NCBI GenBank assembly: GCA_963736235.1
Contig: CAVTOR010000031.1
Coordinates: 62,001 to 126,000 of the forward strand
Length of the DNA stretch: 64,000 nt
Direction of reading: 5' to 3'
Origin: CAVORB01 sp963736235
GTDB lineage: Bacteria > Pseudomonadota > Gammaproteobacteria > Chromatiales > Chromatiaceae
Shown: positions 1 through 9,221 of the stretch, in pieces
Numbering within the stretch: the stretch's first letter is position 1
How the letters are laid out: each line of letters starts with the position of its first letter
Notes under the pieces: generated by a model
Database searches by the model: none
Told to the model about the DNA's origin: nothing
Seen by the model: the letters and a program-made list of their open reading frames with translations, nothing else
Position numbers and translations under genes: made by a program

Positions 1-402
1 CGGCAACGCCAGCTCATCGTCAGCCGCCTGGCAACCGAGCAATACCATGTCGGCGGTTGCGCTCGACACGATGGCCGTCTCCCGCTCGAACAACACGAAA
101 GGTTTGAGCGCAGCCGCATGAAGAAGTCCGTTCTCCACCTCGTGCCTGGTCGACAGGTACATCTCGAAGCGATCCGCGGTGTCGCTCGTCTCCGCCGCCC
201 AGCGGTAGAGAGGCCGCAATAGAGACAGCAGGGACTCGTCGCCTGAGCGGTCATAGGTGGACAGCCCGCGGCGAAGGAGCCGCAGAAGCTCGTCCGCGGA
301 CAATGACGTCCACCGCTCGCTGTCGCGCAGCTCCGCTACCACGGATTCGCTCATGGCATGCGAGCCGGCATCGAATGTCCCGCCGTTACGGTACGTCCAC
401 AT
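1..402 (-). CDS. Hypothetical protein, 3' end outside window
   Basis: An open minus-strand frame of 134 codons runs off the left edge of the window, so only the N-terminal part is seen. I place the start at the ATG at 402 because it is preceded by a GGAGG sequence at about 7 bases. A later in-frame ATG lies at 354. The visible product begins MWTYRNGG and is rich in Leu, Arg, Glu and Asp, with helical stretches such as ADELLRLLRRGL. It has no signal peptide or membrane segment. I do not recognise the family. The long frame and good ribosome binding site support a real gene. Confidence 0.5.
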   Translation of the reverse strand, partial: MWTYRNGGTFDAGSHAMSESVVAELRDSERWTSLSADELLRLLRRGLSTYDRSGDESLLSLLRPLYRWAAETSDTADRFEMYLSTRHEVENGLLHAAALKPFVLFERETAIVSSATADMVLLGCQAADDELALP

Positions 403-1144
403 GTCGCCGCCTCCCCAGATGGTCAACCCCTGCCCGGGGTCTCGCATTGAGCCCTCGGGGATGGCATCCGTAGTCTAGGGATCAGCCTGCGAAGATCTTG
501 ACTCGGCGCGACAACCTGTTGATCGGCGGCGACAGATTCGGCGGTGACGGTGCGCCTCGGTGTTTCAGCAGTGGTTTCGATTCAGAATGTGACGCGGGTC
601 AAGTTTCTCACCTCGCACGCGCATTAGATTCGGATTGCAAATCTTCGGAAGCGCCAGCGGCCGGCGACTTCGCCCGACGGAATAACCACTACGCAGCCGC
701 CACCCGGGACCCATGTCACGTCGCAAGAACCATGATCGCCAACCGCCGTCGCCGTAAACCCGACCTCTTCCGCGCACTGCTCGTGGCCGTCTGGGTCGGC
801 GTATCGGTTTCCGTTAGCTACCAGATATCGGTCCATCATGTCGGGTCGGCCTCGAACGCCACCATCGCCCAAGCTCGCGACCGCTGATAGGGGCCATCCG
901 CACCCGACGCCGATCGCCGCCGACCCCCGATCGACGCCTGGCTTCGTCTCCGTTCTCGACAACTTATTGATTCCCGCCTCCTCCGGGCGCTTTGCTAAGC
1001 TTGGCGCATGCACGACATCGTCCCGGGACCCCGGTCGTTTGCTCACCGGCTCGGGCGTGGGCCGGCCTTCTCTGTCAACAGTGCCCACGCAAGGTTTGTG
1101 TGTCGCGGATGTGAAACAATGAGCGGCGCACCTGGCTTCGGGTT
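403..1144. other. Gene-poor stretch upstream of the transglycosylase
   Basis: About 740 bases between a minus-strand gene and the plus-strand transglycosylase, so it should hold promoters for both. Open frames on both strands are short, have no convincing start signals and resemble chance frames in GC-rich DNA. The one candidate I list separately is a 51-codon frame at 732. I see no clear terminator, repeat or RNA gene. Confidence 0.5.
732..887 (+). CDS. Possible small single-pass membrane protein
   Basis: A 51-residue frame starting MIANRRRRKPDL has a basic N terminus, then one hydrophobic stretch (LFRALLVAVWVGVSVSVSY) and a polar tail. This is the layout of a small inner-membrane protein. 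The ribosome binding site is weak and no family is recognised. It lies alone between divergent genes. It could be a chance frame. Confidence 0.2.
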   Translation: MIANRRRRKPDLFRALLVAVWVGVSVSVSYQISVHHVGSASNATIAQARDR

Positions 1145-3259
1145 ATGCAGATTTATCGGCTGATCATTCCGCTGCTCGCTTCACTCGCGGGAATCTTTTC
1201 CGGCGGGGTGCGAGCAGAGCAGACAGCGGCGCCCCTCTTCCCCATACCGGAGGCCCTGGCCCCGGCTGTCGCTTTTTGGACTCGCATCTACACCGAGGTC
1301 GACTCCGCGAGCGGCTTCATTCACGACAGTCGCCGCCTGGACGTGGTCTACGCGACCCTGTACCTGAATCCCGCCGCCCCGCCGGACGCACAGGACAGGG
1401 TTATCGAGAAGGCGTTCCGCGACTACCGAGAGGCGCTGATCCTGCTCGCATCCGGACAACGCCACGGCCTGTCTCCGATCGAGCAGCGCGCGCTGCGTGC
1501 GTGGGGAGAAGGGGTTTCCGCCGATGAGTTCACGGCGGCAGCGGAGAATCTGCGTTTTCAGCGCGGGCAGGCAGACCGCTTTCAGCAGGGCCTAACGAGA
1601 TCGAGCCGATGGAAAGCGAAGATCGAGTCGATTCTTGAACGGATCGGGGTGCCGCGCGAGCTCGCGGCACTTCCCCACGTCGAGTCATCCTACAATCCAA
1701 ACGCGGTTTCCAAGGCAGGGGCCGCGGGCCTTTGGCAGTTGATGCCAGCCACGGCGCGCCGCTATTTGCGCGTGGATGAAACAACGGACGAGCGCTTCGA
1801 CATCGTCAAGTCGTCGGAGGCGGCGGCGCATCTCCTGCGCCAGGACTACTCGGTCCTCAAGAGCTGGCCGCTTGCCGTCACCGCGTATAATCACGGGCTT
1901 TCAGGTGTCAGGCGAGCCGTGCGCGAGACCGGCACGTCGGACCTGGGCGACATCGCGGCGCGTTACGAGACCGAGCGTTTCCGTTTCGCCTCGAGAAACT
2001 TCTACGCCTCGTTCCTCGCCGCCCTGGAGGTCGCCAGTCATCCCGGGCGGTACTTCCGCGAGCGCCAGCGTGACGCGCACGATCATCTCACCGTCGTCAC
2101 GCCCGCTTATCTTCCGGCCGATGTGATCGTCGAGGGCTTCGGCATCGAGAAGGAACGCCTGCGCGCCCTCAACCCGTCGCTGCACCACGCGGTATGGAAC
2201 GGGGGCCGGTTCATCCCCGAGGGCTACGCCCTGAGGATACCCGCCAGCTTCCCCTCCCCATGGGCCGAGCACAGGATGGCCCAGCTGGCACGGCATTTCG
2301 GTTTCGCGGCCCAGAAGCCCAGCCCTTACTACGACGTCCGCCTCGGCGACTCCCTGTCGCAGATCGCGCAGCAGTTCGAGACCAACGTACCGAGCCTGCT
2401 GGCCATGAACGGGCTCGGCAGCGCGGACGAGATCCATGCCGGGCAGATCCTGCGCGTACCGATGGGCCCGGGCCCGGAGCCCCTGGGCACGGGCTCCGCC
2501 GCGATTTGGGCCATCGAGCGCGCGGCAGGAGGTGGTGACGGCGGCGCCTCGATCACGCTGGATCTCAGCCGTCTAATCGCGTCGCTGGCGGATCGAGAGG
2601 GGGATGCGGAGAACGCGTTGGGCGAACAAGCGCTGCGGGCAGAACCGATGCCCCATGTATGCCGAGCGGAGGATCGACAGGAGCCCGACGACTTGACTGG
2701 CTTTTCGCTCGCCGACCTGCCGCCGGACCTGGCCGCCGACCCGTTCGACTACGGGATCGCTCGCGACGGGACGATCGAGATCCAAATCGCCGAGACGCTC
2801 GGACACTACGCGCAGTGGCTGCAGCTGCCGTCGGAGCGTGTCAGGAAGCTCAATGGGCTGGGGGACGATGCCTCGTTGATCGTCGGTCGCCGGCTCAAGC
2901 TGGACCTGTCCAATACCACCACGGGCGATTTCGAGGCACGGAGGACCGCTTACCACGCGACGCGCCAGCTGCGGTATTTTCGCCGCCACCGCATCACCGG
3001 CGTCCTCGAGCACGCGGTTGCCCCCGGAGACAACCTCTGGTTGCTGGCGGTCGAGCAGTACCGGATTCCGCTTTGGCTGCTGCGTCAGTACAACCCGGAT
3101 GTCAACGTCGACACCATTCTTCCCCTCGGGGGCATCATCTTCGTGCCCTTCGTGGAGGCATCACCGGAGCGGCCAGACTGCGCCTTCGCGGAGCTGGATG
3201 CAGACACGGCGGACGAGGCCCCCGGCCCATCCGATCAAGCACTCCCGCTTCGACAGTAG
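1145..3259 (+). CDS. mltD: Membrane-bound lytic murein transglycosylase D-like, with LysM repeats
   Basis: This enzyme cleaves the MurNAc-GlcNAc bond of peptidoglycan in the periplasm. The 704-residue product has an N-terminal signal peptide (about residues 1-24, cut after GVRA). A family 23 SLT domain spans roughly residues 160-300, with the catalytic Glu at residue 180 in LPHVESSYNP, then AGAAGLWQLMPATARRY and TAYNHG. Several LysM-like peptidoglycan-binding repeats follow, the clearest beginning YYDVRLGDSLSQIAQQF and EHAVAPGDNLWLLAVEQY. The protein is longer than E. coli MltD because of the extra LysM region. No lipobox is evident, so it may be secreted rather than lipid-anchored. It is monocistronic and ends in TAG. 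Confidence 0.9.
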   Translation: MQIYRLIIPLLASLAGIFSGGVRAEQTAAPLFPIPEALAPAVAFWTRIYTEVDSASGFIHDSRRLDVVYATLYLNPAAPPDAQDRVIEKAFRDYREALILLASGQRHGLSPIEQRALRAWGEGVSADEFTAAAENLRFQRGQADRFQQGLTRSSRWKAKIESILERIGVPRELAALPHVESSYNPNAVSKAGAAGLWQLMPATARRYLRVDETTDERFDIVKSSEAAAHLLRQDYSVLKSWPLAVTAYNHGLSGVRRAVRETGTSDLGDIAARYETERFRFASRNFYASFLAALEVASHPGRYFRERQRDAHDHLTVVTPAYLPADVIVEGFGIEKERLRALNPSLHHAVWNGGRFIPEGYALRIPASFPSPWAEHRMAQLARHFGFAAQKPSPYYDVRLGDSLSQIAQQFETNVPSLLAMNGLGSADEIHAGQILRVPMGPGPEPLGTGSAAIWAIERAAGGGDGGASITLDLSRLIASLADREGDAENALGEQALRAEPMPHVCRAEDRQEPDDLTGFSLADLPPDLAADPFDYGIARDGTIEIQIAETLGHYAQWLQLPSERVRKLNGLGDDASLIVGRRLKLDLSNTTTGDFEARRTAYHATRQLRYFRRHRITGVLEHAVAPGDNLWLLAVEQYRIPLWLLRQYNPDVNVDTILPLGGIIFVPFVEASPERPDCAFAELDADTADEAPGPSDQALPLRQ

Positions 3260-3322
3260 GGCAAACCGCAGCGCCCGCCACCGCGCGGCGAGAAGCCCGA
3301 GGTCAAGAGCCGAAAAAGCGTG

Positions 3323-6166
3323 CTATAAGCGACGCCGGCCAGGCACCTGAGCTTGCTCCTGCAACCAGGCCGTCATGGAGCCGTAGGTGGTCGGCTTCAG
3401 ATACCTGAACCCCTGCGCCTGATGACAACCCGCGTCCAGCAGGAACTGCTCCTGGGCGGCCGTCTCCACGCCTTCGGCAACGACCTCGAGCCGCAGCCGG
3501 TTCCCCAGCGCGATGATGGCACGCGTGATCGTCAAGCTATTCGGGTCGTCCGGGATGTCATGCACGAAGGACCGGTCGATCTTCAACCTGTCGATCGGGA
3601 GCCGTTTCAGGTAGCTCAACGAGGAGTACCCGGTGCCGAAATCGTCGATCGCCAGCGTGACACCAAGGGAACGCAGCGCCTCGAGCTCGCTGATCCCCCG
3701 CTCCGCCTCCCGCATCAGGAAGTCCTCGTTGACCTCAAGCTCGAGAAGCCCGGCGGGCAATGACGTTTCGTCGAGTATCTCCTCGACCCTGGCGGCGAAA
3801 CCGTGCCACTGGAGCTGGGCACCCGCCACGTTGACGCACACGCGGCCGAACTCCAATCCTTCCAGCTGCCAGAGCCGGGCGTGCTGGCAGGCGGTCCGCA
3901 GCACCCATTCCCCCAGCTTGCGAATGAGACCGCACTCTTCCGCCACACGAACGAACTTTTCCGGCGGGACCGGCCCCAGCTCAGGGTGCCGCCAACGCAC
4001 GAGCGCCTCAACGCCCGTCACGCGACCGAGGCGCAGGTCTATCTGCGGCTGGTAGAAGACACGCAGCTCGTGATTCTCCTGGGCGGTTCGCAACCGCGTT
4101 TCCAGCACCGCCCGATCGTAAGCATCGCTGGTCAGCGCCCGCGTATAGAGTTGATAGTTGTTGCGGCCCTCGTCCTTGGCGCGGTACATGGCCGCGTCGG
4201 CGTTGCGCAACAATTCGGGTCCCGAGTCTCCGTCCCGCGGGTAGATACTGACCCCTATGCTCAGGGTGACGTGCACCTCCCGACGGTCGATCTCGAACGA
4301 TTGCCCAAAGGCGTGCAGCAGCTTTTCCGCCACCACGCGCGCGTCGCCCTCGGACCGCAGGCCTTCAACCAGTATCGCAAACTCGTCCCCACCGATCCGC
4401 GCCACCGTGTCCTCGAGGCGCACGCACAGCGCGAGACGCTCGCCAACGGCCCGGAGCAGCTTGTCCCCTGCGGTATGCCCGAACGAGTCGTTGACCTTCT
4501 TGAAGCGGTCCAGATCGATGAATATCACCCCAAAGAGAGTCTGGGTGCGCGACGCGTGCCGGATACCATGCTCGAGGCGTGCATGCAGCAGCAGCCTGTT
4601 CGGCAGATCCGTGAGCGGATCGTGATGCGCCAGGTGTTCGAGTCGCTCCTGAGAGCTCTTGATCGAGCTGATATCCGAGAACACCGCGACATAGTTGGTC
4701 AGGCGACCGGCGCTGTCGTACACGGCACTGATGGTTAGCCACTCGGGAAACACGCGGCCGGTCTTGCGCCGATTCCAGATCTCGCCCCGCCATTGCCCTT
4801 GCATCCGGACGGAGGACCACAGCGCCCGGTAGAAGTCCTCGTCATGATGACCCGATTTCCACATCCGAGGGTTGTTGCCAATGACCTCTCGGGGCTCGAA
4901 ACCGGTAATCTCCACGAAGGCGCGGTTCACGTCCAGGATATTGCCGGTGGCGTCCGTGATGAAGACGCCCTCGGTGGTGTTCTCGAACACTGTCGCGGAT
5001 TGGCGGAGCTTTTCCTCGACCCGCTTGCGTTCGGTGATGTCCTGAACTACACCGAGCACGCGCACGACGTCGCCGTTCGCGTCCGTTTCCGGTCTCCCTC
5101 GGCACTCCAGCCAACGCTCCTCCTCGTCGTCAAGCCGGCGGATTCGGTACTCGACATGGTGCTCCCGCTTGTGCTCGATGGCCTCGCGGAGTGACCGCTC
5201 GAACATCGGAAAATCGTCCGGGTGCATGAGACGGGAGAGCATGGCCAGACTCGGCTCCTCCTGCGGGCCGATACCGGCTATCGCGCGGGTTTCTTCGGAC
5301 CATACCGCCTTGCTTGTGGCCAGGTTCAGCTCCCAGTAGCCGATCCGGGCGTAGGCCTGGGCGTCGCGCAGCCGCTGCTCGCTCTCGCGCAACGCGCACT
5401 CGGCCCGCTTGCGCTCGGTAATGTCGCGGTCGATGCCCCGATAACCGAGCAGATTGCCATCCGCGTCGACGACCGGGCGGGCGCTTGTCTCCAGGATCAC
5501 CTGGCGACCGTCCCGGTGCAGGTTGGTGTTCTCCAGCGCCGTGATCGGCTCACGCTTTGCAACCCGATCCATGAACAGCTCGCGAACCCGGTCAGCCTCG
5601 GCCTCCGGCATCAGATCGAACGGCTTCTTACCGACCAGCTCCGCGGGCTCATAGCCGAGCAGCTGGCGAACGTAGCTGCTGCAGTAGGTGTAACGACCCT
5701 CGGCATCGACCTCCCAAATCCAGTCCTGGGCCGTCTCCACCAGCATCCGGTATCTCTCGACACGCGCCTCCAGGCGCCGCCGATCGCCGCCTGACGCCGC
5801 ATCGCGCAGGGCGTTGCGGATAGCGGGGAGCAAACGGCCGAGCCCTTCCTTGTTGACGTATCCGCTGAACCCCGCCGTCAGAAGATCTGCGACCCGTTCC
5901 TCGCCGACCTGGCCCGCAAGCAGAATCGCCGGCGTCGCGGGGAAATATCGGTCGATCAGATCCGGCAAGCCATCCAATTGCACCCCGGCCAGCGGCCAGC
6001 CGAGGAGAACCGAGTCCCACCGCCGAGCGGCGGCGCCACTCAGCCCCTCGATCGAGGTCACCCGGCCGAGTTGGCAATCGACCTTCTCGTTTCGAAGATA
6101 TCGATCCAGCGTGGAAAAATCGGCCTCGCTCTCTTCCAGAACCAGGAGATTCAGCCGATCAGTCAT
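3323..6166 (-). CDS. REC-PAS-PAS-PAS-GGDEF-EAL c-di-GMP turnover protein
   Basis: A 947-residue cytoplasmic signalling protein with both diguanylate cyclase and phosphodiesterase domains. Residues 1-125 resemble a receiver domain, but the usual phospho-Asp position reads Gly (VLLGWPL), so it is probably not phosphorylated. Three PAS domains with PAC-type ends (DITERKR) follow to about residue 505. The cyclase carries intact GGDEF at 592-596, preceded by an RLED inhibitory site exactly five residues upstream. The phosphodiesterase carries EAL at 720-722, then DDFGTGYSSL, KIDRSF and AEGVET, so it looks catalytically complete. It is convergent with mltD and divergent from the iorA-like operon. 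The stop codon is TAG. Confidence 0.93.
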   Translation of the reverse strand: MTDRLNLLVLEESEADFSTLDRYLRNEKVDCQLGRVTSIEGLSGAAARRWDSVLLGWPLAGVQLDGLPDLIDRYFPATPAILLAGQVGEERVADLLTAGFSGYVNKEGLGRLLPAIRNALRDAASGGDRRRLEARVERYRMLVETAQDWIWEVDAEGRYTYCSSYVRQLLGYEPAELVGKKPFDLMPEAEADRVRELFMDRVAKREPITALENTNLHRDGRQVILETSARPVVDADGNLLGYRGIDRDITERKRAECALRESEQRLRDAQAYARIGYWELNLATSKAVWSEETRAIAGIGPQEEPSLAMLSRLMHPDDFPMFERSLREAIEHKREHHVEYRIRRLDDEEERWLECRGRPETDANGDVVRVLGVVQDITERKRVEEKLRQSATVFENTTEGVFITDATGNILDVNRAFVEITGFEPREVIGNNPRMWKSGHHDEDFYRALWSSVRMQGQWRGEIWNRRKTGRVFPEWLTISAVYDSAGRLTNYVAVFSDISSIKSSQERLEHLAHHDPLTDLPNRLLLHARLEHGIRHASRTQTLFGVIFIDLDRFKKVNDSFGHTAGDKLLRAVGERLALCVRLEDTVARIGGDEFAILVEGLRSEGDARVVAEKLLHAFGQSFEIDRREVHVTLSIGVSIYPRDGDSGPELLRNADAAMYRAKDEGRNNYQLYTRALTSDAYDRAVLETRLRTAQENHELRVFYQPQIDLRLGRVTGVEALVRWRHPELGPVPPEKFVRVAEECGLIRKLGEWVLRTACQHARLWQLEGLEFGRVCVNVAGAQLQWHGFAARVEEILDETSLPAGLLELEVNEDFLMREAERGISELEALRSLGVTLAIDDFGTGYSSLSYLKRLPIDRLKIDRSFVHDIPDDPNSLTITRAIIALGNRLRLEVVAEGVETAAQEQFLLDAGCHQAQGFRYLKPTTYGSMTAWLQEQAQVPGRRRL

Positions 6167-6556
6167 GAGAGCACGCGCCGACCGGATGCGAGAGGGGGGA
6201 GAAAACGCGAGAGCCAGCTATCGCATCCCTGAGGACTCCCAAACGAACGAGGTTTCCAGCCACCGAATGAGCCTGGGCCTCGCCTGGTTCGTCGGGAAGC
6301 TGATCCATGGTTTCGGAATGCCGTTCAATCGACACGTTGCCATAAGCATACAAGCCACATGCAAGGTTCGGGGTGCGTTGTGTCAAGGCACGAGCTGTCG
6401 GCCGCCAGGGATACGCCCCTCGCCACGCCGCCGGGCCATGCCGGGAGGCATGTGCGACGCGGGTTCCCCTGCGCTATCTTGGTACAAGAGGTTATCCTGG
6501 ACCCCGCGCCCGCCTGCGCTCACGAACGCTTCACCCCCGCCACGATGGAGCCCCCC
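6167..6556. other. Divergent intergenic region
   Basis: About 390 bases between the GGDEF-EAL gene (minus) and the molybdenum hydroxylase operon (plus). It must hold both promoters. I see no clear operator, terminator or small gene. Upstream in-frame codons of the next gene extend into it, but they lack protein-like composition. Confidence 0.5.
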
Positions 6557-7012
6557 ATGATCAGCCTGACCGTCAACGGCAAAGAGCACCGGCTCGACCT
6601 AGACCCGAACATCCCCCTGCTTTGGGCGATCCGCGACCATATCGGCCTCACCGGAACCAAGTACGGCTGCGGCATGGCCCAGTGCGGCGCCTGCATCCTG
6701 CTCCTCAACGGCGCACCGGTCCATGCCTGCTCGACCCCGCTCGCGGCGGCGGCGGGCGGCAAGGTGACGACCATCGAGGGACTGGACAGCCCAGCCGGCA
6801 AGCGGGTGCAGAAGGCATGGGCCGAGCTCGATGTCGTCCAGTGCGGCTTCTGCCAGTCCGGGCAGATCATGTCCGCCACGGCCCTCCTAACCCAGAACCC
6901 GTCGCCGACCGACGCGGACATCGACGCCGCCATGGCGGGTAATATCTGCCGCTGCGCCACCTACGCCCGGATCCGCGCCGCCATCAAGCAGGCCGCGGCC
7001 GAGCTCACCTGA
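6557..7012 (+). CDS. iorA: (2Fe-2S)-binding small subunit, isoquinoline 1-oxidoreductase alpha-like
   Basis: Electron-transfer subunit of a molybdenum hydroxylase of the xanthine dehydrogenase family. The 151-residue protein has a plant-type ferredoxin cluster site (YGCGMAQCGAC plus a later Cys in VHAC). A second 2Fe-2S site follows (CGFCQSGQ and NICRCATY). I chose the ATG at 6557 (MISLTVNGKEH) because GGAG lies six bases upstream and this is the usual family start. An in-frame ATG lies at 6545. It begins a four-gene operon; the large subunit starts 13 bases after its stop. There is no FAD subunit, as is typical of IorAB-type enzymes. Confidence 0.92.
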   Translation: MISLTVNGKEHRLDLDPNIPLLWAIRDHIGLTGTKYGCGMAQCGACILLLNGAPVHACSTPLAAAAGGKVTTIEGLDSPAGKRVQKAWAELDVVQCGFCQSGQIMSATALLTQNPSPTDADIDAAMAGNICRCATYARIRAAIKQAAAELT

Positions 7013-7025
7013 GGAGGGAGCGGGA

Positions 7026-9221
7026 ATGAACACGGACAAGATCCAAAATTGGAGCCGCCGGGACTTCATCAAGCACGGCCTGACCCTTGGGGCCGGCCTG
7101 ACGCTCGGGCTGCATCTTCCCGCCAGGGCGAAAGGCCTGCAAGCGGGTCCGGGACTCGCCGGCGGCGCTGAACGCTCCGCCGCCAGCTTCGAGCCGAACG
7201 CCTTCGTGCGCATCGGCACGGACGACAGCGTGACCGTCATCGTCAAGCACCTGGAGATGGGCCAAGGCACCTACACCGGACTGCCGACGCTGCTGGCGGA
7301 GGAGCTCGACGCCCGCTGGGACCAGATCCGCGCCGAGGGGGCGCCCGCCGACGCCAAGCGCTACAACAACCTCTTCTGGGGCCCCTCCCAGGGAACCGGC
7401 GGCAGCACGGCAATCGCCAACTCCTGGGAGCAGATGCGCAAGGCCGGCGCCGCGGCCCGGCACATGCTGGTCGAGGCGGCGGCGCGCCGCTGGCAGGTGG
7501 ACGCGGCCGAGATCCAGGTCCGCGACGGCCTCGTGTCACACCCGGGCGGCAACAGCGCGACCTTCGGCGAGCTGGCCGGCGAAGCGGCGACGCTCCCGGT
7601 GCCCGAAGAGGTGGTCCTGAAGGACCCGTCCGAATTCCGGCTTATCGGCAATCCCCACATCCGCCGCAAGGATGCCGCCGGCAAAATCGACGGCAGCGCC
7701 CTGTTCACCCAGGACGTGCAACTTCCGGGCATGCTGACGGCCGTAGTCGCCCATGCGCCGCGCTTCGGCGCGCGGGTCGAATCCTTCGACAAGGCCACTG
7801 CCCTCGCCGTCCGCGGCGTCCGGCAGGTAGTCGAGATCCCCGCCGGCGTCGCCGTGCTGGCGGACGACTTCTGGAGCGCCAAACTCGGACGCGACGCCCT
7901 GGCGCAGACCATCGTCTGGGACGAGAGCGGCGCCTTCAAGCTCGGCTCCGAGGAGATCCTCGCCCAATATCGTGAGCTGGCGACCGAGCCAGGCAACGTC
8001 GCCCGCAAGGAGGGCGACACCGAGGCGGCCATGGCGGCCGCGGCCAAGGTCGTCGAGGCGGAGTTCGAGGTGCCCTTCCTCGCCCACGCGGCGATGGAGC
8101 CGCTGAACTGCGTCATTGCCCCGGACGGTGACGGGGTGAGGATACTCAACGGCGAGCAGTTCCAGACCGCCGACCAGGCCGCAATCGCCGGCGTGCTTGG
8201 GCTGGAACCGCAGCAGGTGCGCATCGACATGCTGTTCGCCGGCGGCTCCTTCGGCCGGCGGGCGAACCCCAAGTCGGATTTCCCGACGGAGGCCTCCGAA
8301 ATCTTCAAGGCCACGGGCGGTAAGACGCCGGTCAAGCTGCAGTGGACCCGCGAGGACGACACCCGCGGCGGCTGGTATCGCCCGCTTTACCTGCACCGGC
8401 TGCGGGCGGGACTGGACGCAGACGGCGAGCCCTTGGTCTGGGAGCACCGCATCGTCGGCCAGTCCATCGTCGCCGGGACCGTCTTCGAGCCGATGCTGGT
8501 CGTCGACGGGGTGGATCAGACCTCGGTGGAGGGGGCGAAGAACCTCCCCTACCGCATTCCGAACCTGGTGGTGGACCTGCACTCCCCCGCGCTGGGGGTT
8601 CCGGTGCAGTGGTGGCGCTCCGTCGGCTCCACCCACACCGCCTTCGCCGTCGAGTGCATGATCGACGAGATGGCGACCGCCGCCGGGCGTGATCCGGTCG
8701 AATACCGAATGGCGCTGCTCTCGGGTCATCCGCGACATCAAGCCGTCCTCAAGCTCGCCGCCGAAAAGGCCGGCTGGGGCGCCGACCTGGAAGCGGGCCG
8801 GGCCCGCGGCGTGGCGGTACATGAGTCCTTCAACAGCTACGTGGCACAGGTGGCGGAGGTCACGGTGCGCGGCAACGCCTTCAGCGTCGACCGGGTCGTC
8901 ATCGCCGTCGACTGCGGCATCGCCGTCAACCCGAATGTCATCGAGGCCCAGATGGAGGGCGGCATGGGCTTCGGACTGTCCGCCGCCCTGTTGAGCGAGC
9001 TCACGCTGAAGGACGGGCTGGTCGGGCAATCCAACTTCCACGACTACCAGGTGTTGCGGATGAATCAGATGCCGCGGGTCGAGATCCATATCGTGCCCTC
9101 CGCGGAACCGCCGACCGGCGTCGGCGAGCCGGCGACGCCGGTCATCGCGCCCGCCGTGGCCAACGCCTTGGCGGCGGCGACCGGAAGGCGGCTGTATCGA
9201 TTGCCGCTGAAGCTGGGCTGA
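7026..9221 (+). CDS. iorB: Molybdopterin-binding large subunit, isoquinoline 1-oxidoreductase beta-like
   Basis: Catalytic subunit that hydroxylates an aldehyde or N-heterocycle using water, at a Mo cofactor. The 731-residue protein begins with a twin-arginine signal (WSRRDFIKHGLTLGAGLTLGL), so the folded complex is probably exported to the periplasm with its small subunit. The C-terminal motif PTGVGEPATP carries the conserved active-site Glu of the family, and GGSFGRRANPKSDF lies in the Mo-binding part. GAGGGAGCGGG precedes the ATG at 7026. The substrate is unknown; the isoquinoline name reflects the family only. The stop overlaps the xdhC start (TGATG). Confidence 0.92.
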   Translation: MNTDKIQNWSRRDFIKHGLTLGAGLTLGLHLPARAKGLQAGPGLAGGAERSAASFEPNAFVRIGTDDSVTVIVKHLEMGQGTYTGLPTLLAEELDARWDQIRAEGAPADAKRYNNLFWGPSQGTGGSTAIANSWEQMRKAGAAARHMLVEAAARRWQVDAAEIQVRDGLVSHPGGNSATFGELAGEAATLPVPEEVVLKDPSEFRLIGNPHIRRKDAAGKIDGSALFTQDVQLPGMLTAVVAHAPRFGARVESFDKATALAVRGVRQVVEIPAGVAVLADDFWSAKLGRDALAQTIVWDESGAFKLGSEEILAQYRELATEPGNVARKEGDTEAAMAAAAKVVEAEFEVPFLAHAAMEPLNCVIAPDGDGVRILNGEQFQTADQAAIAGVLGLEPQQVRIDMLFAGGSFGRRANPKSDFPTEASEIFKATGGKTPVKLQWTREDDTRGGWYRPLYLHRLRAGLDADGEPLVWEHRIVGQSIVAGTVFEPMLVVDGVDQTSVEGAKNLPYRIPNLVVDLHSPALGVPVQWWRSVGSTHTAFAVECMIDEMATAAGRDPVEYRMALLSGHPRHQAVLKLAAEKAGWGADLEAGRARGVAVHESFNSYVAQVAEVTVRGNAFSVDRVVIAVDCGIAVNPNVIEAQMEGGMGFGLSAALLSELTLKDGLVGQSNFHDYQVLRMNQMPRVEIHIVPSAEPPTGVGEPATPVIAPAVANALAAATGRRLYRLPLKLG

